A stretch of 64,000 bases of DNA from Hibiscus mutabilis (Eukaryota > Streptophyta > Magnoliopsida > Malvales > Malvaceae). This document shows, piece after piece, positions 23,850 through 35,375 of this stretch; position 1 is the first letter of the stretch, and the number at the start of each line of letters is the position of its first letter. The DNA lies in the NCBI GenBank assembly GCA_019671005.1, contig CM033744.1:40178022-40242021 (forward strand), given 5' to 3'. The translations under genes and the position numbers were made by a program. A model generated the notes under the pieces. That model worked only from the letters and a program-made list of their open reading frames with translations. It did not search any database and was not told where the DNA came from.

Positions 23850-25770
23850 ATGATAGCAGCTCATATATTCTCCATTTTAAACAGTTTTCACTTCCGGCGT
23901 TCCATGACTTCATTGATGATGTCGGTGAGAATGGAATATTTTAATTTAATTCAGTGTTCTTTAATAAAATTTCATTCCAATATGATGATGAGATGAATAA
24001 ATACTCAGAAAATTCATAACGAGTTGTAAATTGTAAAAAAATTATGATTTATACGTTTTTTAGATTGTTGGATGAGTGAAACATATGATTGAAATTAACA
24101 GTAAGTTATGTGAAGATATCACTGGACAAAAAAGTAACGGGTTAATTTCAGTCATTCATTTTATTCATCTAACAATCCAAAACTATGAGTTTCACTTGGA
24201 TATATATATATGTGATCAACTTACACATAGCGGAAAACTCATAATTATATATATATATATATATTTAAATTATCATATGGATAAAATGGATGACTGAGAT
24301 TAAACCTAGAGTTTATCTGGTTTGCTAACGGCCAAAGCATTTTTCTAAGAATTCATCTGGTATAAATAATCATTTGGAGATTGTTCATGCACCTTATGAT
24401 TTAGCATGATTTGGGACAAAGCAGCCGCTTTCTACTTGAGCTTAAAACTTATCCTAATTTTAGGCAGAATTGTTTTTGCAAACTTTTCCTGAAATTTCTC
24501 CAAAAGCGAAGCGATACATGGGATCTGGATTAGGAAATATTATTACAATTAAAAATATGCAGAACAACCCATGAAATGATGGGTAAATCACATACCCCAT
24601 ATGGCCAATTTGCATGTAGGGTATGGTTAGGGGACTTAAGGTTGGTCCCTAGACTCATGCAAATAAAACCATAGGTTTTTTCTTTTAGAGTAAGCCTAAG
24701 AGGTTAAGACCCTTTTCTTTAGGAAAGATCTGTTATAATCTGAAAAAGATTTAAGTCCTTTAATTGAGAGTAAAAAAGTGAAACTTTTATGAAAAACATT
24801 TTATTTTTCGAACAAATAAAAATAAGTCTAATAAAATTTAAATTTATAAGATAATATTGGAGACAAATTAAAATACCAATTCGAGATGACAAAATATATA
24901 TATATACCTTAATATAATATCAGCTTGAGGGCAAAGTATACATACCTCAACAGCAAAAAAAAAAAAAAAAAAACTTCATTCATATATATATTTTAAAAAA
25001 TTATATTAAAACTGCCATCGCATACTTTACTATAGTCCAAAACAATTTTTTTGCTTTTCCTTATAAACAAAACATCTAACTTAGCTCATTCTGTAATTTC
25101 TTTTTAATTCCTACACAATCACTTACATTATAGATGTTTAGAACTGTCACTAAAGGTCCGTTTGGCAATATTTTTTTTAACGAGCGTTGAAACGTTGAAT
25201 GAAAAAATAATATCAAACAGCCAATGATTTGGCACTGAAGGAGTATTTACCTATTTGATTTAACGCTTAAACAGACATCTTTTCTATGGATGAAAAATTT
25301 AGCTTCTATCCAAACAAGCATTGTAGCCAACTGACATCCACCCCCAACAATGTCGAATAGGAGCTGAAAATATGGTCAGTAGCTGTCTACGTTGTGCAAC
25401 TTGCAGAGTGGAAGGCATGTCTGTTAAATCATAATACATCAACTGCTCTGCAGCCTGAAAAACATTATTGCACGTCTACAGGCTTATGGGTCTTTGGCTG
25501 CCTATCAACACTATGAAGAAGGAGAAGTAGAAGAAAAAGGAACATATCTGATCAAGCTCAAAGACGGAGTTAAGATTTGGGGTTAGAAGATAAATTATAA
25601 ATGTTTGAAAGTGGGGTAAATTCATAAATAAACTATTCTTTAAAGAATTTTAAATAGGGGGACAAAGATGAAGAAAAAAAAAATTTCGGGAGTGGGGGCA
25701 ATTGCCCCTTCCCACCCCATTTAGTTTCGTCCCTGATCAAGCTGTTTGTGAGTCCTTCATGTTTTTTAAT
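23850..25770. other. Intergenic DNA with microsatellites
   Basis: There are TA repeats near 24246-24264 and 24897-24906 and an A-run at about 24955-24975. Inverted copies of atttcagtcattcattttattcatctaac-like sequence near 24060-24300 suggest a small decayed TIR element. The block 25560-25740 ends gtttcgtccctgatcaag and resembles a common dicot repeat seen again near 51,080-51,290. No gene is supported. Confidence 0.35.
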
Positions 25771-27530
25771 AGGGTAAACTATATTAGAGATCACTAAATT
25801 ATAAGGGTAAACTACATAAATGGTCACCGAATTTTTAGGGTAGATTCATTTTGGTCATCGTACTTTTAAAATATTCGATAAGGTCACCCAACTTTTAGTT
25901 TGATTTCAATATAGTCACCAAACTTTTAGGGCGGATTCATTTTGGTCACCATACTTTTAAAACATTCGATAAGGTCATCCAACTTTTAGTTCAATTTCAA
26001 TATAGTCACCGAACTTTTAGCTCGCTTTCAATATGGTCTCTTCCGTTACCTTCCGTTAAAAGCTAAGTTAGTTTTTGTTTTTCTTTAATAAAAAAAGGTA
26101 AACTACACCAATCATCACTCAACATTCTTCTCACTCCTATTTTGGTCACTAGAGTTAAAAAAAATTAATTTAATAACTTAACTTTCGAATCATTTATATT
26201 TTGGTCACTCTCAAATGACATGGTTATACAAATAGAAAAATTCGATTAATCCTTACAAAAAATTCGAGTAATGATTTTTTTACTTTGCTTATTAAATTTA
26301 CCATATTATCATATTTGATATTTTAATAAGCAAAGTAAAAAAATTATTACTCAAATCAAATATTCCAGTTAACTGGTCAATCGATTATTCGATTTAATTG
26401 GTACAATATAAGATTGAGAATTAAATAATTTGAATTTAGCAATTAAACAAAATAATTTTTAAGGATTAATTGAACCCGATTTCGGTACAAAATTTTAAAA
26501 TAAATTATTTTGATTAGATTACGGTTCACAGTTTTAAGCAAAATTGATTAACTGGTCTGATCTAGTATATATAATATTTCTAAATTTTATGCATTACAAT
26601 ATCTTATAGTCTAATGATTTTTATACCCTTCTAATTTTTTTAAAGTTTTGGCTCTGAGTAGAATTAATAGGGGTGAACTTTCAAATTTTGACTTTCTAGT
26701 TGTTTTTACACTTTTATCACAACCGAAAATTTATTAAATTTACATATTATCATATTTGATATTTTAATAAACAAAGTAAAAAATCATTTCCAGAATCAAA
26801 TATTTCAGTTAACTAGTTAATTGATTATCTGATTTAATTAATACAATATAAGATCGAGAATTGAATAATCTAAATTTACCAAAATAAATCTTTTAAAGAT
26901 TAATCGAATTTTTCTATTTGTATAAACATATGTCATTTGAGAGTGACCAAAATATGAACAATTCAAAAGTTAATTTATTAAATTGATTTTTTTTAACTCT
27001 AGTAACCAAAATATGAGTGAGAAGAATGTTGAGTGATGATTGGTGTAGTTTACCCATTTTTTATTAAGGAAAACGAAAACTAACGTCATCTTTTAACAAA
27101 AGGTAACGGGAGGGACCATGTTGAAAGTGAACTAAAAGTTCGATGACTATATTGAAATTGAACTAAAAGTTTGGTGACCTTATAGAATATTTTAAAAGTA
27201 CGGTGACCAAAATGAATCCACCCTAAAAGTTTGGTGACTATATTGAAATCGAATTAAAAGTTGGGTGACCTTATCGAATATTTTAAAAGTACGGTGACCA
27301 AAATGAGTATGATCTAAAAGTTTGGTGACTATTTATGTAGTTTACCCAAATTATAAAATCGATTCTACTTTGACCACCTAACTATAAATTTTAACAATTA
27401 TATCACTCAATTATTTAAATGATATCGAAAATTAACCGAAAAACTGACGTGGCAGTTTAAAAAATTAATATAATTATATATTTGATCATGATACTTACGT
27501 ATTCTATCAATTTGGTCTTATAACAAATTT
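25771..27530. repeat. Older gggtaaac-type element split by a MULE
   Basis: Sequences 25771-25804 and 27348-27530, joined across the MULE with one copy of its target duplication, read continuously. The joined sequence aligns with the undisturbed relative at 53464-53650 (gggtaaa, then a tgaccac/tgaccat block, then tatttaaatg). The older repeat therefore predates the insertion. Confidence 0.55.
25805..27347. mobile_element. 1.54-kb long-TIR (foldback) MULE
   Basis: It is flanked by a perfect 9-bp duplication AAATTATAA (25796-25804 and 27348-27356). Both ends start GGGTAAACTACATAAAT in inverted orientation, and the inverted repeats extend for at least 470 bp. Each arm contains a roughly 103-bp tandem duplication with landmarks attttggtcaccgtac, attcgataaggtca and caatatagtcacc. 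Further in, both arms share ggtaaactacaccaatcatc and tcactctcaaatgaca. The centre (about 26,300) has its own palindrome. There is no transposase, so it is non-autonomous. Confidence 0.85.
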
Positions 27531-28107
27531 TATTTCAAAATTATATTTTGGATCTAGTATTTTTACCAAGCTTGAATTTCGAATTCATGGGTTAGTTACT
27601 GTAAGAAAGAAAGAAGCGTTCTGAAATACGAAAGAGGGCAGTAATTAACCCGTGAAAACAATTTTTTTTTGGTAAATTTGTGAATAACTTCACCTTCCGA
27701 TTTGGGGTTTTACATCATTTTCATGGTGTTGGTACCCATAAAAACCTAGAAAAGTTTGAAAATCTGGAAGAAAAGAGAACCCTTCTTGAAGGTTGGTGTT
27801 GTTATGGTCTTTGGGGACTGTTGTGTCCCCACGCGGAAAGGAGAAGGAAGATTCTTGCAATTGGGAGGGAAGAAGATAACGAAAATCAAATCACACGGAA
27901 CAGCGAAAACTTTGGCCAAACAAAAATGATGGGTGTGATTCTCCCAGTCTTGTCCGTCTGGTTTCGTTCAACATTTCCTGCTGCCTCTCTCTATATTCCT
28001 CCTCCTACTATGTGACCCATGATTTTCTTTTTGACGTTTTCTATAATAAGAAAAATATAGTTTATGAATTTAACGAGTGGTTTCAATAGAAAAGAAAATA
28101 ATATATT
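27531..28107. other. Intergenic DNA, no supported gene
   Basis: An open frame at 27680-28015 (111 codons) has no recognised domain. It might be an exon fragment, but I see no splice context or partner. Confidence 0.3.
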
Positions 28108-28230
28108 GCCGTGAAGTGGTTTCAATAGTGAAGAATAATGTATTTCATTCAGCTGATCCGGATTCAAGCACTATGTGTGTGCGTTATTAAAGGGCTAAGA
28201 AAACTAAACAGATACTACCTAGTGACTAAG
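28108..28230 (+). mobile_element. tRNA-derived SINE, family B copy 2
   Basis: It shares the body gcgttattaaagggctaag and the end aacagatactacct with the copy at 20085-20222. Its tRNA-like head is diverged (gatccggattcaagcac in place of a good B box). Confidence 0.5.
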
Positions 28231-28282
28231 TATACTCATATTCTTCATCTTATATGAGTTTGAATTCTGATATAAAAATTTA

Positions 28283-29550
28283 AGGTAAAGTTCACAAATG
28301 GTCACTGAACTTTGTTAAAAAAAACAAAACGATAACCAAACTTTCAAATGTTACGAAATAACAGTTAAACTTTATGTTTTATAACAAAATGATAACTCGG
28401 TATTATCACAGCTTAAAATAAAAAAAACAATTGAGTACCACTTTGTTTGGTTTTGATAAAAAGGAAAATTGTATTATAAGTAAATTATATGGTATACTGA
28501 CATTTTCAACAGATTAACTTTAACTTTTTTCATTATCTATAATAATAACTTTCAGGTTAATAACACAGATGCAAAAGGCAGGTTTACGCTTGCAGATGCT
28601 TTGGTATATGCTTGCAACCAAGGTGTCAAAAAGGTAAAACCAAACACCACAAATGCTTTGGTGTATGCTTATTCTACATAGATGCTGAGAATTATGTTTT
28701 AAGAATATGTTCACTTTTTTTTTTCCTTCAGATAGTTGACCTTGCAACACTAACCGGGGCCTGTATTGTTGCTCTTGGACCATCCATTGCAGGTACATGC
28801 TTATTCTGCATAGATGCTGAGAATTATGTTTTAAGAGTATGTTCACTTTTTTTGACATTTCACCGTTTGTATTCTACACACTCTTCCGACAAAAATTTGT
28901 CACAGAATTTAATTGTTGAACTATGATTTTGCAGTTTGTCGATGAGAAAATACAATAGATGTAATGGATGCACATAGACTTGGTCGGTCTTGCCTGGAAG
29001 GATAAGAAACGCGTAGCAACTAGATTTGGCATCTTAACTTTGGTGGAATGGGTTCTCAAAAACTCTTCTAAGTGAAAGCTTGGAGCTTGCTTTGGTTGCA
29101 AACTAAGGTGGTTGGGTTCTGTGAGGTTAGTTTTAAGAATAAATATGTCCTGATAAAGGAGAATGAGTAAGAGTGGAATAGTTTCTTTCTTTGTTGTTAC
29201 AGTAATTTTGCCTTAAAGCTAAGCTTCATATGTACCGATAAATTTCATTTCTTATCATGCTTTATGGCAATTATTATGTCAACTCTCAAGTGAAAAACTT
29301 GGATAAACATAGGCCTAAAAAGTGAATAGCGAGGATTAAATTTAAAATCAAACTAAATGAATCAAATGTGTAAATATAAAAAATTAAAAGTGCTATTATA
29401 CAAAGTTTTATAACAACTACGTTAAGTACACGGCTGAGTTATCATTTTATTATAAAATATAAAGTTTAATTGTTATTTTGTAACATTTAAAAGTTTGGTT
29501 ACTATTTTATTTTTTTAACAAAATTCAGTGACTATTTGTAAACTTTACCC
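28283..29550 (+). mobile_element. Pack-MULE carrying leucine aminopeptidase exons
   Basis: The ends are inverted repeats of about 135 bp starting (a/g)ggtaaagttcacaaa, with matching landmarks on both arms (gtcactgaattttgttaa, aaccaaactt, ttaaactttat). Flanks are AAAAATTTA (28274-28282) and AAAAATATA (29551-29559), a 9-bp duplication with one mismatch, as for Mutator-like elements. Between the arms lies a captured piece of a host peptidase gene with its introns (28556-29074) and no transposase. TIRs enclosing host exons define a Pack-MULE. Confidence 0.82.
28556..29074 (+). pseudogene. LAP: Captured C-terminal exons of leucine aminopeptidase (M17)
   Basis: Three exon pieces with GT/AG borders are readable. 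28556-28633 gives NTDAKGRFTLADALVYACNQ, 28732-28792 gives IVDLATLTGACIVALGPSIA, and the piece starting at about 28935 gives FVDEKIQ, stops, then WMHIDL...TLVEWVLKNSSK and a stop at the natural C-terminus. M17 aminopeptidases cut N-terminal residues using two metal ions; NTDAEGR supplies ligands. Here the glutamate is lysine, and a short insertion with two stops lies in the last exon. The N-terminal domain and other ligands are absent, so it cannot be an active peptidase. The two introns share a roughly 60-bp duplicated stretch (tagatgctgagaattatg) near 28678 and 28809. The donor gene is not in the window. Confidence 0.82.
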
Positions 29551-29559
29551 AAAAATATA

Positions 29560-30106
29560 TTACTCTTTATTTAATAAAAAAAGAATGATACTCTGTGAAA
29601 ATTTTGAATTCAAACCCGTGTGTAAGGTCATTCAGGCCGGGTACCCAGACTTTCAGTTTTCTCTATCAACTCCATTTCACCTCCCGCATCCAGATTTGAC
29701 GGTGATGACTCCTTAACCTTTTTGACCTATTGCAAAATATGCACGAGTAAAATGCAGTGGTTCTTTTAAAACCAAAAAAAAATAATAAATGTTTTACTAA
29801 ATACAGGGGGTATTAGATATGTCGGAAAAATTTGACAATTCTATAAATATATATATATATATATATAACATAATGCCTACATCAATTTGCATATGAAGTT
29901 CTTTGATCATTTAGCATTTAACCAAGCAGAGAAGAATTATTTATTACTGAATCTGTTCAAAAAATTGAGTGACTCAATAATGCAGGCAAGAAACATGGCT
30001 TGTGTCTCTCATGCTAATATGAAACGTTGAACAAATCAATCGAGTATAAACAGTTAGGCTGGCAACTCCACTTGCAACTTCAATCAAGAAAACGTGAATC
30101 CGATAT
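29560..30106. other. Intergenic DNA, 3' flank of the G-patch gene
   Basis: A TA microsatellite lies at about 29846-29868. No gene is recognised. Confidence 0.35.
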
Positions 30107-31442
30107 TTACTTTTTCCTTGAGCACTCATGTATTTCTACACCAGGAATAAAAATGTTGAAAGTGTGTAGCACATTATTAACCCATTGATTCTGAATAATC
30201 TATGCCAAGTGAAACAGTCCAAAACAAACACGGGAAATCTTACAGTTCGTTCTGAAGTAATAGAATTATTCTGTGTATTGAAAAGAACACAAGGAAGAAG
30301 ACAACAAAATATCACATGCTGAAACATGCAAATTTTCCAAAGCCTCAAACAAGAACTTTTAACACACTAGATAAATTACAAGAAAGCAAAGGTGATAAGA
30401 CATGATGAAAGTTTAGAACTTACAAGAATTCCATCAAGATCCTTTGAAGAATATGCCTGCTCAAGCTTCCCCCTCTCTCTTTTCTTATATCTAAGAACAT
30501 AACAAAGTAAAAAGAAGAACAAAAATCATCAAGCATCAAGTAAATAATTGCAAATAATTCCTACCGCTAAAACTACAGTAACAACTAACAAACCAACAAA
30601 CACACAAAATGTGCACCAACCTTCCCTGCGGTCGAGTAGCTTTGACAACTTGCTCTTCAGTGTCCTTGGACATCTTGGTCTTGGAGTCTACTTGATTTTC
30701 GTTCTTTTCCGCTGAACAGTTAAATTAAAGAACTACAGAATCAATAATCTATTCTCCTACCAGCTACAAAGTGAGATATAGTTTTCTTTTGGCACCAATC
30801 ATACCTTCATCATTGTTTTGTGCTGCTTGCTGCATAAAAACCAAACAACACAATAATAAATAAATGAGCTTCGCATCAAATTGAACACTGTACTAGCCAA
30901 ATTAAAGACAGTAAAATTAAATACGAAATGCTCACCACATTCAATCTTTTGAGGATACTATCAAACTGAGCTGTATCGAAAGCCCACGGATTCGGCTTTT
31001 CCAATCCAACTCCTGCTCCATATATTTCGACAAGTAAATTCTATTTGTTACATGATCTTTCCTTATTTCATTCTATTCTAGTTCTCCAACAAGTCATCGA
31101 ATATCTACATTCTACATAAAGAAAGTTAACTAACCTACAAAAATAGGCAAACAGTTTTTTTTTTTCAAACAATAAAAAAGGCAAAGAGAAACGAACCATC
31201 TGTGTCCTGTTTGTTCTTAACTCTAACGTAACTTTTGATCCCTTGTTTATCTTTCCCAAATTCCTTCTCCTTCTTCCCATCCCTAACCGGGCAATCAAAA
31301 ACAACGAATAAATAGAAATTGCAATTAAAAGAAAAACATTAAAAAAAACATAAATAGCTCAAAAGGATGCGTACCATTTGCTTCATGAGGCGAAAAGCAG
31401 CAGATTGGCGGAGTAGCGGAGAGGAGCTTCGAGTGAGGCCAT
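30107..31442 (-). pseudogene. G-patch domain protein gene with two frameshifts
   Basis: Exons on the minus strand are 31442-31375, 31282-31197, 31012-30936, 30829-30805, 30711-30621 and 30490-30424. A possible last exon lies near 30135-30107. They match a plant G-patch protein: MASLEAPLRY, SAAFRLMKQM, GWEEGEG, KDKQGIKSYVRVKNKQDTD, then GLEKPNPWAFDTAQFDSILK and a basic tail RYKKRERGKLEQAYSS. G-patch proteins bind RNA or activate DEAH helicases in the nucleus. Two breaks are visible. In exon 1 the frame of the first ATG ends at a stop just before MKQM. In exon 2 one extra A in gaaggaatttggg shifts frame inside the glycine-rich motif. The splice sites are intact, so the decay is recent or the changes are assembly errors. 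The 3' end is unresolved. Confidence 0.75.
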
Positions 31443-32011
31443 GATTGCTTCTTCTTTCTCTTCCTTTCTGCTACGCCGCCGACGATGCGCTGCCGTGTTT
31501 TGGGAGGTCCAGAAGTGAGAAAGAAAGTTTGAGAAAACCTACGCTGCGGTGAGGTGATATGCGGTGCAGCTAGGCTTTGTGGGGTTCGGTGGAGACGCGG
31601 GTGATCTAACGGTGGCTAAAAATGAGGTGTATGAGTTGGAGTGTGGGTCCCTTTTGATCATGAGTTTGACGCGTGGTGTCCACGTTCGCATCCGCTTCCC
31701 AACGGCTTACCTAACCCTGTGTAGGTAACAGGTTTCAGAGATACGGTGTCGTTCAGAACTGGCTACTGTGTGGTCTCACAAATGGGCTTAGCAGAGAGGG
31801 GCCCGAATTTTTATGGTAAATTCGGATTTTAGATCGGGTTAGGAATCAGGAATAACGGAGTTGAGGGCCCAGAAAACCTTGCCCTAATAACTAAAACTTC
31901 TGAATAGAATTCAAGTTTGAGGGCACAAGCCCATTTGTTAGGCCCCACCCATTTTCTATGTCCAATGTGTTAGTAGCAATCATTTCTTTTAATTATTATA
32001 TTCATCTTCAA
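31443..32011. other. Promoter and upstream region of the G-patch gene
   Basis: This stretch has higher GC content than its surroundings up to about 31,760. It would include the 5' UTR and promoter of the minus-strand gene. No distinct elements are certain. Confidence 0.35.
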
Positions 32012-32165
32012 TTTTTTAAATAGTCCTAGTGTGATTGTAAGGTAATATTTGTTTATATTTTTTAAAAAATTTTGATAATACAATACCTTGCAGACAAAAC
32101 TGTTTGAGCCCATGTCTTCTAAGATGAACATCATCCTTTTTTTCACTGGACCACTCGTTTAGTTC
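32012..32165 (-). mobile_element. tRNA-derived SINE, family A copy 4
   Basis: On the minus strand it reads aacgagtggtccagtgaaa (A box), gacatgggctcaaacag (B box), a body and a terminal A-rich end next to atttaaaaaatt. It is one of the best-preserved heads in the family. Confidence 0.65.
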
Positions 32166-32426
32166 ATATTCATCTGAATTTATTCATTCAATAAATTTAT
32201 GTGTTTATTTATTTATTGCTTGGGCACATTTTATCATCATTTATGAAACTACATGCAAACAATGGTTAGAGCAAATATCGATTAATTGATTATTAAATAA
32301 TTTAACTTAATATAAGTTATATTATAAGATTATTTGTAATGCGAAAACAACTTATATTAGTTCGTAATCTAATTAGGTTTATAATCTATGAAATTATTTT
32401 GAGCAAATAATTTATGTTAGGATCAG

Positions 32427-32696
32427 TGATTTAAATTGCGGATACAGGCGCATTGTATTTATCACGGTTGCGGACACAATGATTTTTTTAAAATTCACAC
32501 AACTTATTGTAAAATATATAGAGAATAATGGCTCGTTATTGTCGCAATTGCCCGTTACTCGTTAAAATTACGGCAATGATACACCGTTATTAGTGTGATT
32601 TCACTTCACACCGCTATTTACAGCAATAACGGTTTTGACGACGTCTTTATCACTATATAACGGTTGCTATTACAGTAGCAGACTGCTATTTAAATC
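32427..32696. mobile_element. MITE-like element (gatttaaat ends)
   Basis: The ends are gatttaaattgcggatac at the left and the complement of gcagactgctatttaaatc at the right, imperfect inverted repeats. The interior has CG-rich palindromic bits (gttattgtcgcaattgcc, acggcaatgata). A diverged relative lies in the WRKY intron at 22870-23110. No target duplication was fixed. Confidence 0.45.
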
Positions 32697-33388
32697 TTTG
32701 ATTAAGACTGTTGTGTTGTCTCATCTAAGTATGAGATAATTTGTCTTAATTTTCAGAGCAAGTTATTGACTTCTGAATTGAAACTTAAATGTGCTTGATT
32801 GATTTAAAAAGTATATTTGTGTAACACCCTCGACCCGGATGTCATATTTGGGCCTCAAGCCCAAACCATTACCATAAAATTTTGACCTAGTTTAGCCCAA
32901 TCCGCAACTCACAACACAATAAAACATAATAAATATTTGAAAACATATGCAATGGAGCTCCTTTTAAAATTACATTATAGACCTTTGACTCGATCGTTTG
33001 AAAATCCAAATACAAATCACAAAGTACAATAGGCTCCTACAAATACACAGCCCAAGGACCTAAATATTGTACTCTGATGAGACGGGGCACTGGAATCCTT
33101 CTTTGATGGTGCTCCTCCAAGAACAATCCAAACCTACTAACCTGCGAACGGAAACAACGATTCCGAACGCTGAGCTAACAATGCTCAGTGGATACACCGC
33201 CACTCAACCATGCTTCATGCAAACCATAAATAAAGCAAAGCAACATGAATGACATCATGGCAAGATAACAATGGCGCTACCATAACCGCATAAACACATG
33301 GCATTAAGAATGTATGATTACGCACACAGCTCATACTAGAACCTCATACATTTACCTAGCACCACACAGATAACACCAACAATATTAA

Positions 33389-33665
33389 GTGAGGTTCGCG
33401 TCCACAAAAATCAGAATCCTACACTTGAGTGAGGCCCGCGTCCACAAAGCATCGGGATCCTACACTACGAGTAAGGCTCGCGTCCACAAAGCATCGGATT
33501 TATACTCTAAGCAAGGCCCGCGTCCACAAAGCATCTGGATCCTATACTCGAGGGATGAGGCTCGCGTCCACATAGCATCGGGATCCTATATCCATGCTCG
33601 GGATCTCTCATCAAGCATCTTCGAATGAGGCTCGCGTCCACAAAGCATCAAGATTCAACATTCGA
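33389..33665. repeat. ~40-bp tandem array in the left LTR
   Basis: About seven units of the form gaggcccgcgtccacaaagcatcgggatcctatactc, with unit length varying from about 38 to 70. The right LTR of the same element (39955-40190) has fewer units, and the solo LTR (60465-60800) has about eight. Confidence 0.8.
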
Positions 33666-34205
33666 GAATTTTCAAGGTGTTGCAACACACTTAGGGTATC
33701 CAAATCCCAACAACAATGGATGACTCGACTATCTGGGCATCCCATCAGCACACAACAAGGACCTTAGTAACTATACAGCTCTAGACCTCGACACAAGGGT
33801 CTTACCGCACACAGCTCTAACACATTTACCATAGCCTTATGGTTTTTATCAGTTATTATACTGCCCTATTGAGCTTATATATTTATTAGTATGTTATGAA
33901 GGTACACATTAGTCATTCTCATTAATTTATCTTATTATCCGATAAGACTCAACCTTATAGGCGCCCATTTCGCATACAACAAGGGCCTAAATTACCACAC
34001 AGCATCAACGATCCACCGAGGATCTCTATGGGTTTCCATCACACACAATTTACCCGATATTTATCACGTTATTAGCCCATTATTCTCATTCGGGGTTAAA
34101 AATCTCAATTTCTCGGTTTTAATGTTTATTTTACACCTTGACGGACCCCTAGGGCCCTTTGCCTTGAATTATAGCACCCCCGAACGCAACCTCGAAATTA
34201 TTGGG

Positions 34206-34620
34206 CAGATTGCCCAGCGATTATCGATACTCCAAGGTGAGTATCGGTACTCTACTATAGGTATCGGTACTCCCCTATGAGTACCGATAGTCCAATTAGG
34301 TTCGAAAGAATTAAATCCCAAGTTGTACCGATACGTTACATACCGTACCGGTACTCATCATCGATACTAGGATCACCCCGTATCGATCCATCCCGTACCG
34401 GTACTCCTACATACGCGTACCGGTATGCTAAGCCTTTTTAGGCAATAAAATAGTGGGTACCGATACGCCCCTTTATGTACCGGTACGCCAAAGCGCTACT
34501 AGAATACTTATCTTGCAAGGGGTACCGATACACGGGGAGGCGTACCGATACTTCCCTCACAACCCTTCTCTAAATTTACAAAGGAGTACCGGCACGCAGC
34601 CACCCCATACCGATACTCGA
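34206..34620. repeat. GTAYCGRTAC palindrome cluster, left LTR
   Basis: About nine exact copies (GTACCGGTAC, GTACCGATAC and GTATCGGTAC types) plus about seven one-base variants occur in 415 bp, at irregular spacing. It corresponds to 40,730-41,130 in the right LTR and 61,120-61,440 in the solo LTR. Confidence 0.8.
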
Positions 34621-35359
34621 GCCCATATTTCAAAACTTAGAGCTCAGGATTTCACCAATCCCACCCTTAATCTCTATGGTTAAGTCCCAAATCGATCCTA
34701 CAAGTTATTGTGAATGTATTAAGTGGGTTTCTACTAATTTTAAGCCTTAGCAACATCATATCTTTACTTTGCCATTAAAGATCAACCAAAGCTTACCAAA
34801 CCATAAGCAATCAAATCATGCACAAAGCCTAATTTTATGAGTTGCAAGAATTCAAAGGAGTTAGTGGTGTACTGACCTCCGACTAAAACTGATGAAGAAG
34901 CCATCAAAGGTCTAATCCCGTTCTTCCTCTTTAAACCTTCAACTAACCTTTGGTTCAACCACTACAACCAAGACTTACCTTGAAATATAAACCCTCTAAA
35001 GCTGATAAAACTTCTCTCAACAAGCTAAACGTGATTCTCAACACAAACTCTCAAAAATCAACCTTTAATAGTGGGGTTTTTGGGAGAGATTGAGTTTGAA
35101 ATAGGAAGAAGATGGAATTAAGGCATGGTGATCTCATTCCCTGCACAATGCAGAAGAAAAGCGAGCCTCCCCTTCTCACTATTCAATTTAAGCTTTTACC
35201 ATTTTACCCATCTTCTCTTCTCAACCCAACCCAACAACCACACAAGCCCAACACACAAGATAGCCTAAGGGCTCCTATAAGCCCAAAATCACAGCCCAAA
35301 CAAGGAAGCTCATGCCTCAGGTGAACTCGACTCTTGGATCCAGAATCCGGGTCGTTACA

Positions 35360-35375
35360 ACTCTCTCCTCCTAAA
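35360..35375 (-). other. Polypurine tract of the gypsy-like element
   Basis: The minus strand reads ttaggaggagagagt directly before the LTR start TGTAACGACCC. It fixes the 3' end of the interior. Confidence 0.65.

Larger units (their letters stand above)
32820..35359 (-). repeat. 3' LTR of the gypsy-like element
   Basis: It is the 3' LTR because the element reads on the minus strand. It contains a tandem array of roughly 40-bp units at 33389-33665 and a cluster of about nine exact GTAYCGRTAC palindromes with several variants at 34206-34620. About 2.54 kb. Confidence 0.85.

Noticed and set aside
27680..28015. 111-codon plus-strand frame
   Set aside because: Not recognisable, low complexity at the start, no supporting context; could be an exon fragment but cannot be supported.
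33389..33665. The ~40-bp tandem array considered as a CRISPR-like array
   Set aside because: Units are contiguous and variable without distinct spacers, within an LTR of a plant retrotransposon.
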